64,000 nucleotides of DNA from Selenomonadaceae bacterium (GTDB lineage: Bacteria > Bacillota > Negativicutes > Selenomonadales > Selenomonadaceae). The notes under the pieces are model-generated. The model was given only the letters and a program-made list of their open reading frames with translations, was not told the DNA's origin and did no database searches. Every line of letters begins with the position of its first letter. Positions within the stretch are counted from its first letter, which is position 1. Positions 26,371 through 33,200 of the stretch are shown in pieces. The stretch lies in the NCBI GenBank assembly GCA_017614505.1, contig JAGABT010000013.1, positions 62,001 through 126,000 of the forward strand. Reading direction: 5' to 3'. Both the position numbers and the translations under genes were made by a program.

Positions 26371-28299
26371 ATGGCTCAAAACATCAAAATTAGTAGCCCG
26401 CTCAACGGAACGCTGATTCCTCTAAACGAAATCGACGATCCGGTATTTGCGAGCGGGGCAATGGGTCGAGGCATTGCAGTCAAAAACCCCGACGGCAAGG
26501 TTTACTCGCCTTTCGACGGCGAAATTACGGTTTTCTTCCCGACGAAGCACGCTATTGGACTCAAATCCAATGACGGCATCGAACTGCTGATTCACGTCGG
26601 TATGGATACCGTTAAGCTGAACGGCGAAGGTTTCACGTCCAAGGCGGAGGCTGGCGACAAGGTTAAGCGCGGGCAGCTGCTGCTTGAGTTCGACTCCAAC
26701 GTTATCAAGAAAGCCGGCTATCAGACTACCACGCCGGTAGTTGTCACCAACCATGCGGATTTTGGCGACATTACGTTCGAGTTGAACAACCAGTCAATCA
26801 CCGCTAAAGCTCCAGCTGAAGACGCCGGTTCCTCCGCGCCTGTCGAAAAAGATGACGATGACGCCCAGTACGACGGTCTGCCGGACGAAGAGCGCGTTGC
26901 GAAACTCATCATGAAGTACGTCGGCGGTCCCGATAACGTTCGTACCGCTGAACACTGCGCGACGCGTCTGCGCCTTATCGTCAACGACAAATCCAAGATT
27001 CAGGAAAAGAAAGTCGAAAACATCGACGGCGTTAAAGGTCAGTTCTTCGCAGCGCAGCAGTACCAGATTATCTGCGGCACCGGCTTTGTCGACAAGGTTA
27101 CCGACGAATTTATCAAGCTCAAACCCGCGCTGGCTGGCGGCGGCGGTAAGGAAGCCGCTTACGCCGAAATGAGCCTTGTGCAGAAAATTTCCCGTACCCT
27201 CGGTGACGTTTTCGTTCCGATTATCCCCGTTCTGGTTGCGACAGGTCTTTTCATGGGTCTGCGCGGCGCAATGCTTTCTCTCGGCAGCGAATGGGATCCC
27301 ACATTCCTGCTCATGACTCAGGTTTTGACGGATACCGCGTTCGCGTTCCTGCCCGCACTTGTCTGCTGGTCGACAATGAACAAATTCGGCGGCACGGCGG
27401 TTATTGGTATCGTTCTCGGTCTTATGCTCGTTTTCCCTGGCCTGCCTAACGCGTACGCAGTCGGCGGCGCGGCGGCTGAAATTGCTGAAAAAGGTCTCTC
27501 GTGGGTTGAAGCCTACGCCATGCCGGAATTTGCCGGTAAAACTCCTATCCCGCTCGATTTGGGCTTCGTAACAATCCCGCTCGTCGGTTACCAGGGCTCG
27601 GTTCTGCCTGCACTCGTTCTCGGTATCTTCGCCGCGAAATTCCAGGCATTCCTCAAAACTATCATTCCCGACATGATCGACCTTATCGTTACGCCGTTCC
27701 TCACACTGCTCACCTCCATGGCTCTCGGCTTCATCGTTGTTGGTCCTATCATGCACGGTCTTGAACAGGTCGTCTTCGGCGCCGTTCAGAACTTCCTGAC
27801 AATTCCTGTCGTTGGTGGTCTCATCATTGGCGGTCTGCAGCAGGTCATCGTTGTCTTCGGCGTTCACCACGTGTTCAGCGCTCTGGAAATTTACCTCCTT
27901 TCGACGCAGGGTTCCGACCCCTTCAACGCGATTATCACCTGCGCGACGATTGCACAGGGCGGCGCGGCGCTGGCTGTTTCGCTTAAGACTCGCGACCCCA
28001 AGAAACGCGCTCTCTACATTTCTTCCACGGTTCCTGCGTTCCTCGGAATTACTGAACCGGCTATCTTCGGTATCAACCTCCGCCTCCTCAAGCCCCTCAT
28101 TTATGGCTGCGTCGGCGGTGCGGTTGGCGGCGCTCTCTCCAGCGCTATGGGTCTCGCCGGTACTGGTATGGGTATTACCGTTCTGCCTGGCATGCTCCTT
28201 TACATGAATGGACAAATCCCGATGTACCTGCTCGTTAATGCGGTTGCGTTCGCTGTCGGCTTCGGTCTGACGTTCACGCTTTACAAATCTGAAGAATAA
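26371..28299 (+). CDS. PTS sugar transporter EIIABC, sucrose/trehalose (glucose-superfamily) type
   Basis: 642 aa with domain order EIIA-EIIB-EIIC. EIIA (about 1-145) has ELLIHVGMDTVKLNGEGF with phospho-His75. EIIB (about 170-255) has HCATRLRL with phospho-Cys196 and YVGGPDNV and QIICGTGFV, closest to sucrose/trehalose EIIB. EIIC (about 270-640) is a ten-helix membrane channel with GVHHVFSALE and GITEPAIFGINLRL. It imports and phosphorylates a sugar; sucrose or trehalose is the best guess, with no hydrolase gene alongside to decide. EIIA first is an unusual order for this group. It lies alone inside the segment bounded by the inverted RTX 5' regions. Confidence 0.9.
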   Translation: MAQNIKISSPLNGTLIPLNEIDDPVFASGAMGRGIAVKNPDGKVYSPFDGEITVFFPTKHAIGLKSNDGIELLIHVGMDTVKLNGEGFTSKAEAGDKVKRGQLLLEFDSNVIKKAGYQTTTPVVVTNHADFGDITFELNNQSITAKAPAEDAGSSAPVEKDDDDAQYDGLPDEERVAKLIMKYVGGPDNVRTAEHCATRLRLIVNDKSKIQEKKVENIDGVKGQFFAAQQYQIICGTGFVDKVTDEFIKLKPALAGGGGKEAAYAEMSLVQKISRTLGDVFVPIIPVLVATGLFMGLRGAMLSLGSEWDPTFLLMTQVLTDTAFAFLPALVCWSTMNKFGGTAVIGIVLGLMLVFPGLPNAYAVGGAAAEIAEKGLSWVEAYAMPEFAGKTPIPLDLGFVTIPLVGYQGSVLPALVLGIFAAKFQAFLKTIIPDMIDLIVTPFLTLLTSMALGFIVVGPIMHGLEQVVFGAVQNFLTIPVVGGLIIGGLQQVIVVFGVHHVFSALEIYLLSTQGSDPFNAIITCATIAQGGAALAVSLKTRDPKKRALYISSTVPAFLGITEPAIFGINLRLLKPLIYGCVGGAVGGALSSAMGLAGTGMGITVLPGMLLYMNGQIPMYLLVNAVAFAVGFGLTFTLYKSEE

Positions 28300-28309
28300 G
28301 GTTTTGTTT

Positions 28310-28419
28310 CAGCATTTCTTTCTGCGAGAAAGAAACGCTGGCAAAGAAAGACGGTCCGCTGCATTCGCATCCGGCGAATGGCGCGGACGGCGCCCCGTCC
28401 ATGGGGCGCCTCTTTTTTT
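28310..28419 (+). repeat. Three-hairpin intergenic element, copy 4
   Basis: Hairpin 1 CAGCATTTCTTTC/GAAAGAAACGCTG, linker GCAAAGAAAG, hairpin 2 GTCCGC/GCGGAC with CATTCGC/GCGAATG, hairpin 3 GGCGCCCC GTCCAT GGGGCGCC, then TCTTTTTTT. It follows the PTS gene at 11 bp and could serve as its terminator. Confidence 0.85.
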
Positions 28420-28460
28420 ACGCAATAAAAATCTGAACAGCTATATAAAAATATTCGCAC

Positions 28461-28488
28461 CGGCACCATGTGGCGCCCTCTTTTTTTT
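28461..28488 (+). terminator. Terminator-like hairpin, possibly a solo hairpin 3 of the element
   Basis: GGCACC-ATGT-GGCGCC followed by CTCTTTTTTTT, the same loop idea and tail as hairpin 3 of the intergenic element but isolated. Confidence 0.5.
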
Positions 28489-28538
28489 GTCTACAATAAA
28501 AAATGAGCCGCCCAAATCCGAACGGCTCTGCGAAAATA

Positions 28539-29072
28539 TTAAAGATTCATTTTGCTGGCAACTTCCTTGACGCATTTTTCAAAGGCACCGCGCCGTGCGC
28601 GCAGGTTACTCGTCTTGGAAATGAAATCCTGACTGGTGGTAGCCACGTCGACGATTCGCGAACTGTTGACAAGGTAAGCGTCGACCTGCACCGTGATTCG
28701 ATTTTTCTGCCGGCTCGACGCATTATTCTGCGTGTCAATGTGTTCGTCCACAATCAAAAACAGGACGTTGCCGTAGCCGCTCTCCGCCGCGAAATCAATC
28801 AAATCCTGCTTGTGCGGCTTGTTCTCGCCAATGTCGTAGCGCTCCATCATGAAAACCTGATAGCTTTCCTGAACGTCGCTGCCCGCCTCGAACTTCGCAT
28901 TAGTTTTCTTGCCGAAATTCTTCCGAACGATTTTGTAATAGTCGTTCGTCTTAAATTCCGCGCCGCCGATAATCACAACCTTGTTGCTGCGGTCGTAGGA
29001 ACCCGCCGCCGCACAGACCGTAGCCGCGCTCAGCACTAAAACTGCCAGCATCACGCTTAAAATTTTTTTCAA
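28539..29072 (-). CDS. Secreted protein of unknown function
   Basis: 177 aa beginning with a signal peptide (LKKILSVMLAVLVLSAATVCAAA). The mature part starts GSYDRSNKVVIIGGAEFKTND and contains YGNVLFLIVDEHID, suggesting a mixed alpha/beta fold of the kind seen in envelope stress or LPS-assembly-associated lipoproteins, but I do not recognise a family. The start is TTG at 29072 because GGGAGG lies 8 bases upstream; the open frame extends further but across the promoter. Confidence 0.75.
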   Translation of the reverse strand: MKKILSVMLAVLVLSAATVCAAAGSYDRSNKVVIIGGAEFKTNDYYKIVRKNFGKKTNAKFEAGSDVQESYQVFMMERYDIGENKPHKQDLIDFAAESGYGNVLFLIVDEHIDTQNNASSRQKNRITVQVDAYLVNSSRIVDVATTSQDFISKTSNLRARRGAFEKCVKEVASKMNL

Positions 29073-29091
29073 AGCTATCGCCTCCCAAAAT

Positions 29092-29120
29092 ATTTTGCAA
29101 TAAAGCGCCGCCAATGTCAA
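29092..29120 (-). promoter_or_regulatory. Promoter of the 177-aa secreted protein gene
   Basis: Minus strand TTGACA (29115-29120), 17 bp, CAAAAT (29092-29097). Confidence 0.6.
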
Positions 29121-29122
29121 TA

Positions 29123-29151
29123 TCGACAAAATCCGCGCGCTGTGATATATT
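29123..29151 (+). promoter_or_regulatory. Promoter of the ACT-domain gene
   Basis: TCGACA (29123-29128), 17 bp, TATATT (29146-29151) with an extended TG. Its -35 box is two bases from the -35 box of the divergent secreted-protein gene, so one regulator could govern both. Confidence 0.6.
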
Positions 29152-29169
29152 ATCGGCGAGGTGATTTCT

Positions 29170-29439
29170 TTGAAGTTAATCGTTACCGTCGTCGGCAGAG
29201 ACCGCATTGGCATTATCGCCGCCGTCACTAAAATTCTCGCTGATAACGAAGTCAACATTCTCAGCATTAACCAGAACATTCTCGACGGCTTTTTCAACAT
29301 GATTCTCTTTGCCGAGGCGAATGAAAATAAAATCCGGCTCGTCGACCTTCAAGCCGCGCTTAAGGCGCAGGGCGAGGAAATTGGCGTTGAAATTAAAACC
29401 CAGCACCAGGATATTTTTAATGTTATGCATAAGATTTAG
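29170..29439 (+). CDS. ACT-domain protein of the UPF0237 family
   Basis: 89 aa starting LKLIVTVVGRDRIGIIAAVT, with ILADNEVNILSINQNILDGFFNMILF: a single ACT domain of the UPF0237/GcvR-like group, usually 89-90 aa and thought to bind a small ligand. TTG 29170 matches the family length and has GAGGTG 6 bases before it; a GTG at 29161 in the same frame lies inside that site. Confidence 0.88.
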   Translation: MKLIVTVVGRDRIGIIAAVTKILADNEVNILSINQNILDGFFNMILFAEANENKIRLVDLQAALKAQGEEIGVEIKTQHQDIFNVMHKI

Positions 29440-29485
29440 CCTTAGATTATTTGCGGGCTCGGCAGAAATGTCGGGCTCTTTTTTG

Positions 29486-29514
29486 TTGCTTAAACAAACC
29501 AAAACTGTTAAAAT
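29486..29514 (+). promoter_or_regulatory. RTX-type promoter cassette, copy 2 (mqsR)
   Basis: TTGCTT (29486-29491), spacer AAACAAACCAAAACTGT, TAAAAT (29509-29514). One base differs from the RTX gene 1 cassette. Confidence 0.7.
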
Positions 29515-29539
29515 GGGCGCGTGAAAGGCTGGTGAGCGC

Positions 29540-29830
29540 GTGGAGAAATTTAACCCGACTTACAATCTGGAGGAGTTCAAGCGCTCAAATTTTGATATAA
29601 CGAGAACTGCTCAAAAGACCGCCCATGATTTGGGTTTTTATGAAAAAGATATTCGCAAAATCGTTTCTACTATGGAATTGGAGCATTTTTACAAGTCGAT
29701 GACTTCCTACGCCAACAGCAAAATCTGGCAGGACGTTTATCACGTGCCTTGCGGAAATCTGATTCTCTACGTAAAATTTACACAGAATGTCATCTCGGAA
29801 TTTACGTTGCTGTCGTTCAAGGAAAAATAG
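29540..29830 (+). CDS. mqsR: MqsR-family toxin (mRNA interferase)
   Basis: 96 aa of the RelE-fold MqsR family: YNLEEFKR at the N-terminus, then HFYKSMTSYANSKIWQDVYHV and ILYVKFTQNVISEFTLLSFKEK. The SMT.Y....IWQDVY and C-terminal VxSFKEK elements are the family hallmarks. MqsR cleaves free mRNA, mainly at GCU/GCA. GTG start at 29540. Followed 11 bp later by its antitoxin gene. Confidence 0.9.
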   Translation: MEKFNPTYNLEEFKRSNFDITRTAQKTAHDLGFYEKDIRKIVSTMELEHFYKSMTSYANSKIWQDVYHVPCGNLILYVKFTQNVISEFTLLSFKEK

Positions 29831-29841
29831 GAGTGATTGTA

Positions 29842-30090
29842 ATGGAAGAAACGCGAATCCACCCTGAGACTGGCGAAATTTTGCGCCGCGATATTCGCCC
29901 GATTGTGTTCTCTTACAAAGGCGAGAAAATTTTTGTCGATATGCCTGGCTGGTATCCTGCTGAAGGCGACGACGGGATTTTTACGCATGAAGATATGCTT
30001 GTTTCTGACCAGGCTTTGAGAATCTTGAAGTCCCGCCACGAAATTACCGCCGGTGCAGATGAATCTGCGCTGGGCGATTTGTCATTTTAA
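29842..30090 (+). CDS. MqsA-like antitoxin lacking zinc cysteines and HTH
   Basis: 82 aa. The stretch RDIRPIVFSYKGEKIFVDMP followed by GWYPAEGDDGIFTHEDMLVS aligns with the MqsA N-terminal domain, where the usual pattern is DMPGWYC..C.ESI...ED..VSD.AL. Both cysteine pairs are replaced (N-terminal HPETGEI, then PAEGDD), and the C-terminal HTH that lets MqsA repress its operon is absent, the protein ending ESALGDLSF. ATG 29842 has AGGAG 8 bases upstream. Likely neutralises MqsR without zinc and without self-repression. Confidence 0.75.
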   Translation: MEETRIHPETGEILRRDIRPIVFSYKGEKIFVDMPGWYPAEGDDGIFTHEDMLVSDQALRILKSRHEITAGADESALGDLSF

Positions 30091-30096
30091 ATTGCA

Positions 30097-30126
30097 CGCC
30101 GTCCGAGCTGGGGCGGCTTTTTTTGT
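30097..30126 (+). terminator. Intrinsic terminator after mqsRA
   Basis: GCCGTCC-GAGCTG-GGGCGGC and seven Ts. A related sequence stands upstream of RTX gene 1 in the opposite orientation. Confidence 0.75.
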
Positions 30127-30154
30127 TGCCTAAATGAACCAAAACTGTTAAAAT
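30126..30154 (+). promoter_or_regulatory. RTX-type promoter cassette, copy 3
   Basis: TTGCCT (30126-30131), spacer AAATGAACCAAAACTGT, TAAAAT (30149-30154). Confidence 0.7.
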
Positions 30155-30202
30155 GTGTACAGAAGATAACGGGCGGTGGACTTTTTCAGGGAGGAATGCT
30201 TT

Positions 30203-33200
30203 ATGAAAAACTTCAGCTTCGAGCTACAGCGTTTCGCGATTTACGGCACGGAAGGCAATGATTCGATTAGAAATACTGTCAGCGGCGTCCAGATTTACAC
30301 CTACGGCGGCAACGACACCGTGTACAATTACAACGGCGATTACTCGTACATTGAGCTGGGCGACGGCAACGATTCGCTGTACGGCTACGACAACGGTGGT
30401 GTGACGGTAGACGCAGGCGCAGGCAACGATACACTCACGGGATCTTACTACAGCTCAAGGATAAGCGCGGGCGCCGGCAGCGACTATCTCAGCATTAGCA
30501 GCTCTTCAAATACGATTTATGGCGGCGCCGGAAGCGACTATATCAGCATTAGAGGCGGCACGGTTGATGGCGGAGACGACGCGGACACGATTTATGCTTA
30601 TCATAACAGCTCGATAGATGGCGGCGCGGGCGCTGACAGAATCAGCCTCTACAGCTACATTTGGTACGGCAATAATACAGTCAAGGGCGGCACAGGCAAC
30701 GACACTATCTATGGCAACAGTCTCAGCGCCTACGGCGTTCTCTATCAATACGCCAGCGGTGACGGCAACGACACGATTTACGGCTTCACGACCGCCGATA
30801 CCCTGCACATTACCAGCGGCAGCTACTCCACCACGAAGAGCGGCAATGATTTCATCGTGAACGTAGGCAGCGGCTCCGTCGTGCTGAAAAATGCTCTCGC
30901 TGATTTTTACAACAAAATTCATTTGAAAAATTCTTCCGGCACTGTGGCGGTTTACAATGACTGGAAGGTACGCTACGGCACCTCAGGCGAGGACACTCTG
31001 GTAAATCCGCAAAACAATTCCAGCGTGGGAATTTACGTGCAGGGCGGCAGTGACTCTATTAACAACTATGGCTCCAGCGTAAAGATAGACGCGGGCGCCG
31101 GCAATGACTCCATTTACAATAGTGGTAGTGGCACCAGCGTGACGATAGACGCGGGCGCTGGCAATGACTCCATTTACAATTATGGCTACAGCGTGACGAT
31201 AGACGCGGGCGCCGGCAATGACTTTATTACAAGCAGTGGCGACAACGTGACGATAGACGCGGGCGACGGCAATGACGACATTGAAAATTCTGGCTCCAGC
31301 GTGACGATAGACGCGGGCGCCGGCGCTGATACTATTCGCAGTTACTACAGCTACAGTTCGCTCAACGGCGGTGCGGGCGATGATGTGGTTTCGCTTTATT
31401 CTTATTATAGCTACGGGAAAAACACACTCCTCGGAGGTACTGGCGACGACACCGTTTATCTCAACAGCGCTACAACCGTTGGCAATGTCTATGTCTACAA
31501 CAACGGCGACGGCTCCGACACAATCTACAACGTCACCAACTACGATACCGTTAGCATTGGCGGCGCCAGCTACTCCACCGCAACCAGCGGCAACAATTTT
31601 ATTATCAGCGTCGGCAGCGGCAAAATGACTTTCGTCAACGGCAGCGACAAATCTTTCAAAATCATCGGCGATACCGTGCCAGCCCCCGTCGAAATTTTCA
31701 CGACCGGCAATGACAAATACGCCAACACTGTCGGCAATACAGTTCTGAGCGCGCTGGCAGGCAACGATTCAATCGTGAACAGCGCGAGCAACGTCACAAT
31801 CTACGGCGAGGCTGGCAGTGACACTCTTACCAACAGCGCGAGCAAGGTCTATATGAATGGCGGGGTTGGCGTAGACAAAATCTCTCTCGGTACCAGCGCG
31901 ACCGGCGTAACAATGACTGGCGGCGCTGGAACTGATTCAATTTGGACTAACGGCAAGGGCAACCTGATTCTGTACGGCGCAAGCAACGGCAAAGATATTA
32001 TCAGCGGCTTCGGCGGCAGCGACTCAATTTCAGTTTCCGGCGCGATTGGCAAGAGCCTGCAGAGCGGCAGCAATGTTCTGGTTACCGTCGGCAGCGGCAC
32101 AAGCAACGTCATTACCGTTAAAAATGTCGCGCTGGAGAATTTGAGCGTGAGCGGCGGCGTCATAACTTTTTCGACTGTCGACAGTAAAGTTGTTAGCTTG
32201 ACGAGCGGCGCGGATAACTACACCAATACAGTTGTGAACGCCACGATTTATGCGCTGGCGGGGAACGATACGATTAGGAATTATAACAACTACGTCACGA
32301 TTAACGCGGGCGATGGTGCGGACGAAATTTTCAACGGCTGCAACTATGTGATGATAGACGCGGGAAGTGGAAACGACTATATTAATGATGACAGCAATTA
32401 CACAACGATTAACGCAGGCGATGGCGCTGATATTATCTTTCAATGGTTTAGTTACAACTTGATAAATGGCGGAGCTGGTGCTGATATTGTCAGCCTCGAT
32501 TCTTATGCTGCTTATTATTCTGGTTATGGCAAGAATACAATTAGTGGCGGTACAGGCAACGACACCGTTTATCTCAACAGCGCTACAACCGTTGGCAACG
32601 TCTACGTCTACAACAGCGGCGACGGCTCCGACACAATCTACAACGTCACGAAATATGACACGGTTAGCATAGGCGGCGCCAGCTACAGCACGCAACTCAG
32701 CGGCAACAATCTAATCGTGAGTGTCGGCAGCGGGAAAATGACCTTCATCAACGCCAAAGATACCGCCTTCAAAATTCTCCCGACGATAAAGCCCGTCGAA
32801 ATTTTCACGACCGGCAACGATAAATATTCCAATACCACAGCGAATACCATGCTTAGCGCGCTGGCAGGCAATGATTCAATCGTGAACAGCGCGAGCAACG
32901 TCACAATCTACGGCGAGGCTGGCAATGACACCCTCAAAAACAGCGCGAACAAAGTCTACATAGACGGCGGCGCCGGTATCGACCGCATTTCGCTAAGCTC
33001 AAGCGCGCAGGCTGTAACAATCGCAGGCGGCGCTGGCAATGACTACATTTCGCTCAGTTCCAGCAAAGGCAACGTCGTGCTTTATAATGCGGGCGACGGC
33101 AACGATACTGTCTACGGCATCGGTACGGGCAACACGCTGAAAGTTACCGGCGCTGAATATTCGACTGCAAAGAGCGGCGCAGATATGGTAGTAAGCGTCA

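Larger units (their letters stand above)
30097..30318 (+). repeat. Inverted repeat arm 2 (5' region of RTX gene 2)
   Basis: Counterpart of 25884-26098. Includes GGGAGGAATGCTTT before the ATG, identical in both, and the codons for ELQRFAIYGTEGNDSI. Confidence 0.75.

Noticed and set aside
29440..29485. Possible terminator after the ACT gene (GGGCTCGGCAGAAATGTCGGGCTC then Ts)
   Set aside because: The two GC-rich halves are direct rather than inverted repeats, so no stem forms, although the T-run is present.
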